Shown here: piece by piece, positions 24,610-35,759 of the stretch | Layout: the number at the start of each line of letters is the position of its first letter | Numbering within the stretch: the stretch's first letter is position 1 | Assembly: GCF_000972845.2 (NCBI RefSeq) | Contig: NC_040027.1 | Coordinates: forward strand, 13,941,760-14,005,759 | Source of the DNA: Larimichthys crocea | Lineage: Eukaryota > Chordata > Actinopteri > Sciaenidae | Direction: 5' to 3' | DNA length: 64,000 nt | Notes under the pieces: model-generated | Databases searched by the model: none | Seen by the model: the letters and a program-made list of their open reading frames with translations, nothing else | What the model was told of the DNA's origin: nothing | Translations under genes and position numbers: made by a program

Positions 24610-25460
24610 AATGGTGCTTTTAGATAAATGCAAACATCAGCAGGCTAAGATGCTCACAATAACAATCCTAACATGCTGATGTTTACCAGATATAATTGTT
24701 GTAGCAATCCATTCACTAGATGTTGAGATTTTTCACTCAAAAGCACCTCAATATTTTTGATATGACTAGAAGTGCATTAGAAGCATCCCAGAAGACAGAT
24801 GCCGTGACCAGCCACGCCAAGCAGCACAGAGTAAACTGAGTAGACACAGAGTAGACGCAGAAACGGCATCATAAATTTTCAAAATAAAACACCCTGTGCA
24901 GACTTCAAATCATAAAAAAAAAACAGACAAAAGGGAACTATTTAAGTATGTAGCCTACTTACTCAAAGTAGAAGGAAAAACAAACAAATCTGAGCAAGGT
25001 AACAAAGTCTGGAGGACAAAAAGCTCCATTTCTGAAAGCCTCCTGGTGGGATATGAAGCCACATGGAGAATGAACCAAAACAGTGTTGTGGTCATGACAT
25101 CACAGAGCCATGGTTGGTAAAATCCAGGGGTTAGATGAAAAGTCAAGGGATCACCAAAGTCAATAGACAATCACTCTCTGAGGACCATGAAACTCTGTAG
25201 AAAATATTGCACCAAACCATCCAGCAGATGTTGAGATATTTCACATGCTAAGGTAATCTCCAAAATCAGTAGGATTCATCCTCTGGGAGCTATAAATATC
25301 TTTACTAAATGTCACGGCAATCCACCCAATAGTTCTTAAGACATGTCACAAAAAGATGAAAATGTCAGTGTGCTGGTCTCGTTAAACCAGGCTGGTGATC
25401 TCCTGACTTAGTAGGCTTCATCCTCTGGGGTCGATGAGATATATCACCAAAACAGTTCAC
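24610..25460 (+). repeat. Dispersed repeat family E, copy E3 (long, composite)
   Basis: It starts with the fish-repeat signature ctaacatgctgatgttta. It then holds at least three internal repetitions of the module caatccaNNcaNtagNtgttgagat / tcatcctctggg (about 24700-24770, 25130-25240 and 25250-25450). A small fragment of the same family is seen at 28590-28645. Confidence 0.6.
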
Positions 25461-25789
25461 CGAACCACTGACATCCACAAACCTGATATGTGCAACATAA
25501 TTTGAGTTTAACTTGTTAACAGTTTGTCATGTTTAGTGCCTCAATCTAGATTTACCAGTCATTAAACATTCTTCTCCAAAAGGTATCAAAGTCATTTTTA
25601 CCTTGCCAAATTTTATCTTAACAAACTGTCATTGCAGTTCCCAGCTCCACTCCCGACTTTGTGTCACATTCTCCGAGGTGCAGGATTTAAAAGTAGGATG
25701 CTCGGTTGCAGCTAAGGGATATACTAATTTTAAACTCATCTACATCAAAATGGCAACATGTCTCTTTAATTAAGCAGACCAGTATCCAC

Positions 25790-26110
25790 ATCCTGAACTC
25801 TCAAGAGAAATGTTCATTCAATGAGCTTTCTCATTAAACACCAATCAGACCCTGCATTCCTTTGTATACAGGCTTTACTTAATGCTGCTGCACTTTACAT
25901 TGGCTAATAAAAGCATGCCACTACAGCCTAAACACCCAGAAGAACCCAGAAGACGTCTCTGACTTTATTAAAGTTAATGTCATGCTGTTAATCAGACTTT
26001 TCCACCAGTGCCTGAGGGTGTGCTGGTAATGCCTCGTGGAAGTCTCTGTGATGATTGAAACACTAATTTCCAAACTGGCCTCTCAAGTTTCCCCGAGCAA
26101 TTTGGGGACA
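25790..26110. other. Candidate conserved non-coding element
   Basis: Non-repetitive, of mixed composition and without open frames. It resembles regulatory DNA between developmental or neuronal genes. Only a cross-species alignment could confirm this. Confidence 0.25.
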
Positions 26111-26790
26111 TAGTTGGTGTAGGTGTTTGTCATGGTATCCCCAAAGAAGGTGTGGGTGGGTACCAAAGGTTCAGAGGGTCTAGTTGAATGCTATAATATG
26201 ACATTCTCCATAGCCTGGATTTTTCTTTTTGTACTTCCACAGATAATAAAAGGTCACAGAAGCTTGCTTGTCCTTTCAACATGTGTTAAAGGATTTGGAA
26301 AAGGCCAGTGTCAAACTCTACACGGATTTCTATATGATGTGTGGGAGGATGAAGTACCAGGCTGAACCTTTCTGTCCTCAGATACCCCCAGTAAGAACTG
26401 TGTTCATTATATCAAGCGTGGTCATGTGGGGCATCAGACAGAGATACCACTATTGATAGTAAAGGTACATTTAGGCATCATTCTTTTAGCCTTGAGTTTG
26501 AAGAATACAACTGTACACTAGTGTTAAGCAGAGTGGGATGAGGGTAAACATGATATGATAACATGTTTTTCTTTAACACACCATCTGTGTGATGGTGAAG
26601 TGGCTAAATAAATAAGATTAGTCAGTCTCCAAACCTAACAGAGTTACCAGGTAAGAGCTGAGAAACTGTGTGATCAGAAGGACATCAAAGTCAAGTTCAG
26701 GTTTTCAGGTTTTATTTTAGTATAGTTTAAAACATACACATGATAACAAACAATACACAGAGAGGCAGAAAACCAAGTGCCAAACTAGAA

Positions 26791-26851
26791 ATGCCAAAAA
26801 CTGCAGTTCCTCAAACGTCCACTTGAGGCTGGCTACAGAACAAGTCTCGAT
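26791..26851 (-). repeat. Dispersed repeat family A fragment, copy A6
   Basis: actgcagttcctcaaacgtc followed by acttgaggctggctacag. Only about 60 bases of the element's end are kept. Confidence 0.75.
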
Positions 26852-26896
26852 TGGCAAGGAGGCAACAGAGGCAGGACTGCCAAGATGGCAGCGGTG

Positions 26897-26926
26897 CCTG
26901 TTACACCTATTTTTAGGTGTAACAGG
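26897..26926. repeat. Perfect 13-bp inverted repeat with TTTT loop
   Basis: The arms cctgttacaccta (26897-26909) and taggtgtaacagg (26914-26926) are exact reverse complements around tttt. In RNA the stem can extend by a few wobble and Watson-Crick pairs outward. Confidence 0.9.
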
Positions 26927-26939
26927 TATAACCAGCCAG

Positions 26940-28654
26940 AACCAGAACCAAAGTGAATAAATCCTTGAGCTAGCTTTGCTCAGACCTGCTCCAACAGGTA
27001 CTCGCTGTGCTTTCCCAGAGAGAAACATCAATGTTGAATCTGGATTACATTCAATGGCAACAAACAATTTTGAATTTCTTGCTTCTTGATGGCAACTATA
27101 GTATGGATACCAATAAATTATGTTCATGGGGAAAATGTGATTAATGAAAGTGTGATGAGTTAAACACTATCCACACCTTTATTTTCTGCCTCGCCTCATA
27201 ACTGCTGCCAGCATTGACACGTTTGGGTTAGCCTGTATGCAACGTCTCATTGGAACAATATACTGATGGACTTGTTAATCCAGTCTAAAACCATGTCCCT
27301 GTTACTGTTAGTGGAGCTGGCTTTAAGAGTTAGGGCTGTCCCTTGTATCTTTAATATGTATCTGTTCCACCTCCTCACTATAAATGATTAGGGCAAGTGA
27401 AACTATTCTCAGTTTAAAAATCCCACTGGTTATCAACAAACTGCTGTGGTTGCAAAGTAATAATTAATGTCATCACTGAAGCAAATGTTTAATTAAGCAA
27501 TTTTCACTTGTGAACATCATCTCACATGAGTAAACAAACCAACAGTTGATGCCGCACGCTGCATGTTAATAAACCTAAATGATATCGCTCTTTTAGCTTT
27601 GTGGCAATAATCTCCCCTCCTCTTCAAAAACTTTGATTTTCACAGACGCTTTATTTTCTCATTTTTGGTACGAAATGTTCATCAAATGTGAAATCTTGAA
27701 GCAGCTTTGCTCACTTCAAAGTACAATACACAAGCTACTTCTAGGCCCATGCATGACGAGATATGTATCAAACACAGCCAGACAGAGGCAATATCCTGAT
27801 ATCCAGGCTGAAGAAAAGGATAAGCAGCTCATATGAACTAGATTGTTGAGCTGGCCTAATTTAAGCTGTCTAAACAGGGTCTAAACATATAGGTTAGAGG
27901 AGCTGAACACAATTTAAAGTGACATGAACACTATGACTTTTGGATGTTTTCTATCTGTCATGTGAAACCTGCCTGGAGGATTTCTAACTGCTGCTTGTAC
28001 AAGTAAGTAAGTGCGATCATCTTGAAGCAGAATGTTTTCCTGACACTTTAACCTTGACATCTCTCAACATTATCATTACAATTATTGACTGAATGATGGA
28101 GGAAAGTGGGACCAATCAGAGCCAAGTTGTCGAGTCCTTGCCGCTGACGTTTATTGATAATGACGAGTGATTGGCTCTGGAGCCAAGTATTGTCCTGCAG
28201 CCTCCTTTATCAGGACGGTAGGCTAAGGTGGAGTGTTGACCTGAGCTATTGGTGGATTGGTGGACCACCTCTGAGGACAGTTGTGATATCTTTGTTTGGT
28301 AGCCAGACATTTCCTCGAGGTGTCTGTCCAGTGGTCAGATTCAGAGGGGCTTCAATAGTCCCAAAACAGTTATCTTATTGACTAAAATTAGAAGTATCTG
28401 TCCAAATTAATGCTCTGACAAGAGGTGACATTGTCCTCTTGTCCCAGATCTAATCAGAACCCAAATTAGAGTTTTACACAGATGTTTAAAAGAGATCAAA
28501 GTGTCCAGTTTTTATTTAGATGTCTGGTGACACTGCACAAGTTTTTTACTGCACAAAAGCTAGTTTGCCAACTAGTTTTTATGGCAGGTCAAACCCTTCC
28601 TGCGAAATATCTCAACATCTACTGGACGGATTGTTTGGTGCAATTTGGTGCAGA
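26940..28654. other. Intergenic region without recognised genes
   Basis: No gene. 28110-28190 carries CCAAT-type motifs in both orientations (accaatcagagcc and gattggctctgg), of unknown meaning. A 136-codon minus-strand frame (26717-27127) overlaps repeat A6 and the hairpin and is not credible as a gene. Confidence 0.5.
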
Positions 28655-28908
28655 CAGTATAAATATGAATACGTATTCATGACGTCGCCCACAGGTTTAT
28701 CAAGAGCTGCATGTGAAGCTCAGAGTGTGGCGGCTAATCCAAAGACGTGGGCGTGGATCGTCGGTGGAGCTGAGGGGTGCTGAACGATGCCTGGGTGCTC
28801 AAACAAGCCATCTGTAACAATACCCACCTGTCAATCAAAGCATAATTCTGCATAACTTTAAGTCTTAATATAATTTAACAGGTGAAGTTTATAAAATTTC
28901 ACCCTCAG
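28655..28908 (+). repeat. Dispersed repeat family A, copy A7 (3' truncated)
   Basis: cagacagtataaatatg, catgacgtcgcccacagg, gatgcctgggtgctcaaac and cctgtcaatcaaagc are present. The copy stops shortly after ttcaccctcag. Confidence 0.75.
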
Positions 28909-30812
28909 ATTTTGGTTTTGTTCTTTCTGTATGATATTTGTACTTGTCGATCTTCTTGATGTGGGCGTGGTTGTAGTTGGACTGGCCTCTCAAGTTGGCA
29001 GTCCTATCATAGTTGATGCAAATGCCGGTCAGGTATCTCAGAGAAGTCTTAGAGAAGGCAGTTTGCCAAAATGTTTAACTTTATGAGTTGAAGTAAATAC
29101 ATCAGAGTTATGAGTGTGCTTCTCTCTTCTTCTTTTTTTTTTACTATATTTAAGACGCCTCTATCACTTATATATCTCCACTGAATGACTAAACACAGAA
29201 TGAACAATTGGGAGCGTTTCTTTTTTTATTGATCACTCTGGTGTTGGACTGCATCTAAAATTCCTGCAGAACAGAATAGACTGAGAACAGTGCATATAAC
29301 ACTAAACCTCGCTGGCTACATTTACTGCAGTAATAACACATGTAGTGTAAGAAACAGGTTTTAAAATGTTCATAATGTGTTAGCCCGCATTTACACATCA
29401 TACAGTACATCATTATCACATTGTGACTGAACCAGAATCCTGAGACACTGCATAAGGAAGTTAAACACATGAGGGATTTTAATCATCCATCTGCTGTTTG
29501 TTGCGGCACAAGTGTATTTTTCCTGTGTTGTGGATGCCATCTGCAGTAACTGATTACCTTTGTTACAACGGCCTCGAGCCGCTGTACATCATTTCAAACA
29601 GATTGATCTGCAACTTCAACAGAATCAGCAGGTTTTCTCACCTGGAAATCAGTGCACTGGGTAGTTATTGCTTATCTGTGTGACAATGGTAATATCCATC
29701 ATGAGGGTTTTGGGCTTTATGTCTGTCCTCGTGATGAGTTTTGTTTAGCTGAAACATTGAAAATAAAGAGTTACTACTAACTTTTGAGATTCAAGATCTA
29801 GTTTTTTTGTTTCTGGAACATGTTCAGGGTGTCAAATCATTTCCACACAGCAGATTTAAATAGGACAGCAGTGAGACAGAGAAAAAAACTGGCATATTTT
29901 GTTATCGTACAAGAAGTCTGTCTGTTTCATTTACATTTATGGCTTCCTCGTGGTTTCTTAACACCTACAGATCACTTCAGACAAACTGAGGTGCCAAACA
30001 TTGCACTGTCTCTAGGCAACAGGAGTATGCTATTCTCAGTATAGACATTGTCGGATTTCACAGGCCTTCCTGTCGAAATGTGGCTTCCTGTCCAAACCCT
30101 CCTTATTTGTCAAGGTCAAGTGGTTCCACGAATTGTGAATCGCGTCTGTTGATTTGAACACAAATGAAGAACTATGATGAAATATTTGTCATATGCCCCC
30201 TGCTCATTTATACAATTCTTCTCCTCCTTCTCTGCACCCACACAAACAAACACAGCATACATGTGTGTGCACAGACACACGGTGGTAGTTTAGACATTGT
30301 ACTGAGAGTGGTGAAACACCAAGTGTGTACTGTCTGGAGTATCATGCCCTCTTCTGGCAGGTTGTTTGCTGTCTGTGAGACAGGATGAACTGCAGCTGTT
30401 GCTCTGTTAACCTCCAATCTGCTCAGTGTATTCAGATACAAGACTTCACCTACAGGCTTCACTGTTATTTTTAGTCTTATTGTAAGAGTTTAACTGATGA
30501 GTAAGAGTTATTTTCCTGTTTTTGAAAAGAAGCAACTGCTGCAAAGAACTCAAGTATAATAGTTTTGCACAATTGTCCCGTCTGAGAAGATGTAATTATC
30601 AAATATTTGGCATTTGAACTGGAAAAATGACTAAATTCTCCCTAAATTCTCCAAATTCTATGGAGAGCTCAGCACACTGCAAGTTAAAACAACACGATGC
30701 CTCATGTGTCATCTTTGTGTATGTTGGTGTTTCTGTACACTTTGTGCAGCCCTAGCAGATCTAGATAAACTTGCTTGCTACATCTGCTCATAAAATGTTG
30801 ATTGAATGAATA
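28909..30812. other. Intergenic region without recognised genes
   Basis: AT-rich; small frames only. It includes a CTCF-like motif, listed separately. Confidence 0.5.
30345..30362 (-). promoter_or_regulatory. CTCF-like motif between gabrb3 and atp10a
   Basis: Read on the minus strand the site is acctgccagaagagggca, which resembles the vertebrate CTCF core CCAgNAGaGGGCa. Single-motif matches occur by chance, so this is only a candidate insulator or loop anchor. Confidence 0.3.
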
Positions 30813-30936
30813 AACATCCATAATATCTGTGATATACAGTAAGGCAGCGGGCTGTGAGTTTCCCTTTCAAGGGCAGCATGTCAGTTCCCGCTGGGAGGGC
30901 ACAGTTACACTGAAGGACACCAGAATGAAATTAAAA
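30813..30936 (+). repeat. Local direct duplication, left copy
   Basis: Shares gatatacagtaa, gcagcatgtcagttc, gctgggagggcaca and aaggacaccagaatgaaat with 32839-32968. The copies differ by scattered substitutions and a ~12-base insertion in the right one. Confidence 0.75.
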
Positions 30937-32838
30937 GTGAACACAGATGGAGAGTGAACTGGTAATAAAACAGGGAAGGATCATCTCATCACTTCATTTC
31001 ATGGCATGTCACCATGGAGACACACAGAGGTTTTTTAAATATTCATTAATAAAATCTTGTGTTGTGGATACATACGTACATTTGCTGCTTTTTTTCCCTC
31101 CAGATTTACAGTCAGAAAAGAACTTATCCAATAATTTAGGGTATTTTTTTTTATAGCTTTGAAAGAATTATGGGGAAACACTGGCCTGAGGCCGGCTCCA
31201 TCAAAGCAAGGAAGGATAGTGAAGGGACAAAAAACATGAACTCCACTCAGTGGCAAAACGAAAAGGATGGACACTCCAAAAGCTATTTTTTAAATTTTGT
31301 CTAACATAGCAGACTCCGTGGACGAGGACCTGTCTCTCTCTGTAGATATAAAGGGCTCATTTCAGGTTGACAAAAACACAATGATTTTTATTTTTAGGTA
31401 ATTATACACTAATGAAAACATACTTATGAATATTATATTGCATTCCTACCAATAGATCCTCCTAAATCGTACACACTGGACCTTTAAAAAGACAATGAAA
31501 CTGCAAGAAGTTAAGTAAAAGCAAGTGTTTAGGGACAATATACATTTTCAATTTTCACACATTTCTAAAGATGATATTTTCCATTACAAAGATTTCATGA
31601 ATAATATCACATCATTCCTCTATAGATGGGCTGTCTGTCTGTCTGATGCCATTTCTTTGTAAATGCTTTTCTAGCAGAAACCAAACAGGTGTTCTGATTT
31701 AATATTTGTATATGTTGAATGTAGAAAACTCGAAGAGTAATTCCAGCCAAATGTTCCCAAAGACATAGAGCTTCATATCTTCCACTGAAATGAAATGAAA
31801 TGAAGCCCTCTGAGGCAAATGTACTTTGTGACTTTGGGCTATACAAATAAAATTGATTTGAAATGTGCAATATTTTGTCCAGACATCCTCTGCAATGCAA
31901 CCGTTCCCTTTCCCATGTTTGTTTATGTAGGTACTACTTGTTGTCTTAACTCCTTGAAGTCTTATATAAAGTCTTGAGATCACTCTAAAGCTGAGTCCAC
32001 CTTGTAAGCTACAATAAAGGTCTTTTTTTTGAACACTTGAATACCTGAAGAAATTTTAGAAAGTCACAAATGTTGAGTTTCTTCAATTTATCAAAGCTAC
32101 TCACTGACCCCTGGTTAAAAATATGAAGACCAAAAGAAAATTTACCAGATGACAGTGGGAGGGCATTCTTCCTCATTATATGCAAAAAAAATAACACACT
32201 CATAAATTACATTTGTGATGGAAACCAGAGCTGAAGGTTTTGTGACACCAGATAATGACAGCCTACATGTGAGTACATTTTGTGATGTTTGACCGGAAAC
32301 CTTACTTCCCAAAAAAGGAACAAAAATATGGGATGATTTTATTTTCAGTTGAGAAGCACTAGTTTTTTGTTCTCCTGTTTGCCCAGTACAATAGCTGGCT
32401 TTTTATTTTTTTTTAGGCCAGCCTCTTGTTTCAGATCCACCTCACTCTGGTCATTCATCATAGGGAAATTGAATTGTTCTCCATGCCAAGATGCCACAGT
32501 GTACAATCAGCCATTAGTTTTTAGCTCAACAGCTGGATGCCCCTGTAGCAAATTGCTGTATACTGCCCTGGCAGAGGCCTTTGATTTATCTCCTCTGGGG
32601 AGCATGCTGGCTAAGTGGCCAGTCAATCTCTGGAGGTAGCCGAGCTTTGAGTTTCATGTTCATTCAGTGTATTACAGGGCCCATGAGTCCATGTTTCTTT
32701 TTTACAATTATCCCTCCACAATATATAAATGTACACTGAGTTTTTGGCACAACATCTATTTTTTTTTTTTATAGAATGATTTGTATTTTCATCTTCCACA
32801 AAGTAGTGTATAGGCAGAAAGTATGCCTTTTCACAATG
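30937..32838. other. Intergenic region, repeat remnants
   Basis: Includes a family C tail (31300-31490) and a retroelement-like 3' tail near 31795-31872 (gggctatacaaataaaattg). Small minus-strand frames at 31607-31983 overlap that tail and are not genes. Confidence 0.55.
31300..31490 (+). repeat. Dispersed repeat family C, copy C2 (5' truncated)
   Basis: gaggacctgtctctctctgt, tgtagatataaagggctcat, atacttatgaatattat and the terminal cacactggacctttaa define the 3' half of family C. Confidence 0.75.
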
Positions 32839-32968
32839 AACATGCATAATATCTATGATATACAGTAATGCAGGGGGCTGTGAGGTTCCCTTCAAGGACA
32901 GCATGTCAGTTCACGCTGGGAGGGCACAACCTTGTTGACTTTACACTAAAGGACACCAGAATGAAATC
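32839..32968 (+). repeat. Local direct duplication, right copy
   Basis: Partner of 30813-30936, about 2.0 kb downstream in the same orientation. Confidence 0.75.
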
Positions 32969-33403
32969 AAACCAGAATAAAATCAAAGTCAAAGACAACC
33001 AAAATAGTATTACAACATAATGTACAGATATTCACAAAGAAAAATCAAATAAACAAAAATAAAAATAAACAAACAAATTGATTAATTAAAATAAGTAATA
33101 ATACTAAAAATAAAACGAAATGGAAGCATAGCAACAGCAAATACAAACAGACACCGGATACAAATAAAAAAATTTAAGTAAAAAGTAAAAAGTTACATTC
33201 ATACATACACATATGTGGCCTCCCACCTCTAAGCTGATACCTTGGACATGATGCACTGTATGCTTCCATTTGAATTATGCACAGCAGATATATCTTTGTT
33301 ATGTTTTTTGTTAATTACAAAAGTCCTGAAAAGTCCCAGAACACAAGATAAAATAATATTACCTTCAGGGACATTAGGGGCGCCCTACAGACTGAGCTAG
33401 TGT
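32969..33403. other. A-rich intergenic stretch
   Basis: Adenine-rich low-complexity DNA (about 33030-33190) with no gene. Confidence 0.6.
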
Positions 33404-33740
33404 GCGGCAGTAGCTCAGCCTGTAGGGATTTGGCTTGGGCACCAGAGGGTGACCCATTCAAGTTCAGTATGGACCAAAGTATGGAAGGTGACCTGGTAGC
33501 TGGAGAGGTGCCAGTTCAACTCCTGGGGACTGCCGAGGTGCCCTTGAGCAAGGTACCGACCCTGCCCAACTGCTCCCAGGACTTGCTCTGGAGGCTGCCC
33601 ATCACTCCACCATCTCTCTACATTCGCATGTCTATGAGTCCTTTGTGTGTTTGTGTGGTTATGTTTCAGGTAAAATACACGTAAACATTTTTTTTTTCAT
33701 TTCCCCTTGAGGGATCAAAAAGTATATCTCTTCTTCTATT
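33404..33740 (+). mobile_element. tRNA-derived SINE
   Basis: A Pol III A-box-like tagctcagcctg lies at 33411-33422. Degenerate B-box-like segments follow (for example ccagttcaactcctgg). The unique body contains ggtgcccttgagcaaggtac. The tail ccccttgagggatcaaaaag resembles fish LINE/SINE 3' ends. I recognise the arrangement as a common percomorph SINE. The 94-codon frame across it is spurious. Confidence 0.75.
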
Positions 33741-33837
33741 CATTACCATGTTCTTTAATTCTAATTTAATCTTGCTTTTGTGTGTCTCTCTTGTTATTTT
33801 GCCTTGTGCTTGTCAGTCAAAACACTTCGTAAACTTT

Positions 33838-34440
33838 AAAGGTCCAGTGTGTAGAATTTAGTTGCATCTAGTGGATGAATTGCTGCATTGCAATCTCCTC
33901 GCATCACCCTCACCTTCCTAGTGTAAAAGGACAAACAACACATTAAGGACCCTGTTTAAAGTCAGTATCTAGTTCTGGGCTACTGTAGATACCCACCTCT
34001 TCTCATTGGCTTTTGACACCATGTAGAGTGTTGATTTCATGTGTATACATGCATTTTTTTTTTTTATCTTGTGCGGGCAAAGCTTTTTTTTTTATGTAGT
34101 GCTTTTTATTTATTTTATTTTATTGTTTTTTTTATATTTCTATTGTCTACTTCATGTTTTTATTGTGTTTCCATTGTGTTATTTATTGTGTTTCATCTTG
34201 TTGTGCAACACTTTGGAAACCTTGTGTTTGCTAAAATCGTGCTATATATAAATAAAGTGGATTGGATTAGATTGGATAGATACACAGTGTTTCAACATGC
34301 CGGCATCCATGAAAGAGGACCTGCTCCCACTGTAGATATAAAAGGATAATTTTTAAGCAACAAAAACAAAAAAGATTTTTATTATCAGGTGATCATACAT
34401 GCATGAAAACATAGTTATGAATATTATATTCCATGTCTGA
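33838..34440 (+). repeat. Dispersed repeat family C, copy C3, split by a nested insertion
   Basis: The 5' part (aaaggtccagtgtgtagaat ... tctgggctactgtagatacc) and the 3' part (gaggacctgctcccactgta ... atgaatattatattcca) belong to one element. They are separated by a T-rich insertion at about 34040-34285. Confidence 0.7.
34040..34285 (+). mobile_element. Retroelement-like insertion nested in family C
   Basis: T-rich body ending in gtgctatatataaataaag then tggattggattagattggat. This tail is shared by fish retroelement 3' ends. The 70- and 102-codon frames here are T-run artefacts. Confidence 0.5.
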
Positions 34441-34479
34441 CTTTTTCTGAAAATAAACTTAACTTAACTCAACTCAAAC

Positions 34480-34808
34480 TTTATTTATAAAGCGCATTTA
34501 AAAACAACTGAGGTTAGACTGAGATTCTACAATGAAGATAGAGGGGATACTTCGATAAAACATGGGACCCAGTACTGAATTACCTTAAAAATGTGAGCTC
34601 ATAGACACTAGCTATTGTACAAAGCCTCACAGTGCAAACAAAAGTATGATCTCGTATATGTCTACTGACTACTGACCTATTTATTTTACTGTTATTCTTT
34701 ATTTATTTTTCTGCTTTTTTATTCCGTGTATAGTAGATAATTCTCATTTTCATTTGATGACCATGAGATATCGTTGTAATGCTTGATGTGCAGTGTCTTT
34801 CTTTTTTC

Positions 34809-34870
<62 letters not shown>

Positions 34871-35120
34871 CGTGTGTGTGTGTATATGTGTGTGTGTGTA
34901 TATGTATGTATATGTATATTTCTCTTTTTTCTCTATATTGAAAATCTATAAACATATTTAAAACAAAAAGCAACTGAGGTTGACCAAAGTGCTGTACAGG
35001 TTAATACATATAATACATATAATGCCATAATTACAAAAGGTTAAGATAAATGGTTAAAGCCAGGGAGAAAAAGTGTGTTATATATATATATAAGTCCCCT
35101 GATCTTACACACTGCACCTT
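34480..35120 (+). repeat. Low-complexity and repeat-tail cluster upstream of atp10a
   Basis: Two similar tail fragments (aacaactgaggtt near 34504; agcaactgaggttgaccaaa near 34967) flank a long microsatellite. A further family C end fragment, cttacacactgcacctt, lies near 35104. Confidence 0.55.
34809..34901 (+). repeat. (AT)n-(TG)n compound microsatellite
   Basis: About 20 AT units (34809-34849) run directly into interrupted TG repeats up to ~34901. Tyr/Ile/Val-repeat frames on both strands are artefacts. Confidence 0.95.
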
Positions 35121-35319
35121 TTTAAAGGTGCTACATAAATAAAAAGAAAAATACGAAATGTCATTTTTAAGTGTTATAACTTTTTCTTTTGTCATCAAAC
35201 TGTCTTCTTACATAAAAAATAAAAAATAAATACACACACCTTTCACTCTGTCGATATTTGGTAGCTTCCTGTGAGCCAATGTAAACTCCAATAATACCGC
35301 GTGGCACTTGGGAGACACA

Positions 35320-35759
35320 GAAAAAAAAAAGTCCAGGTTGGCTCGAGGAGGGGCCAGCGGGTCAGATTTCCCCCCGTGACCCGCTGACGATCATCCTGTC
35401 CGGGCGCAGCCTGCGCGCATGCGCCGATCTACAAGCAGTAGCACTAGCACCTGTAGCACCGCTGAGCCCCATCCGCATGATTCACAGATCAGCGGCGAGC
35501 TCCAGCTAAAGCCTCCCTACTATCTCAGCATCCTTCCCAGCAAGAGAAAAGGGGGGAGAGAAAAAAAAAAAAGAGGAGAAGCTAAACAAGCAAAAGTTTT
35601 CGACATGGATGAAAAGGAGCTGTTTGTGTGACTTAAAAAAGAAAAAGAAAAACTTTCTTCGCGTGGTAGAAGAATGATAACATAGCTAGCTAAAAGTCAA
35701 CTTGTGTGTATGTGTGTGTGTGTGAAAAGTTTTTTTAAAAAGCTGGGATACAAACGGCT
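35320..35759 (+). promoter_or_regulatory. atp10a: Putative atp10a promoter and 5' leader
   Basis: This is the most CpG-dense stretch between the two genes (about 35340-35480). It contains a perfect NRF1-type palindrome gcgcatgcgc (35415-35424). It also has a 10-bp inverted repeat cagcgggtca (35355-35364) / tgacccgctg (35377-35386). No TATA box is evident, as is usual for NRF1-type promoters. The transcription start is not determinable. The leader would carry upstream ORFs at 35419-35631, 35674-35685 and 35710-35790, and an in-frame TAA at 35736-35738 before the main ATG. Confidence 0.55.
35415..35424. promoter_or_regulatory. atp10a: NRF1-like palindrome
   Basis: gcgcatgcgc matches the core of the NRF1 consensus exactly and lies ~340 bp before the start codon. 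Confidence 0.6.

Noticed and set aside
26717..27127. 136-codon minus-strand open frame
   Set aside because: It runs through a family A fragment and a palindrome, shows no family similarity and lacks promoter or splice context.
33411..33422. Possible functional tRNA gene because of the A-box
   Set aside because: No cloverleaf can be drawn and the B-box is degenerate; the downstream body and LINE-like tail indicate a SINE.
33400..33684. 94-codon open frame on the + strand
   Set aside because: It lies entirely within a tRNA-derived SINE.
34719..34973. Open frames with Tyr-Ile and His-Thr repeats
   Set aside because: Translation of an AT/TG microsatellite on both strands.
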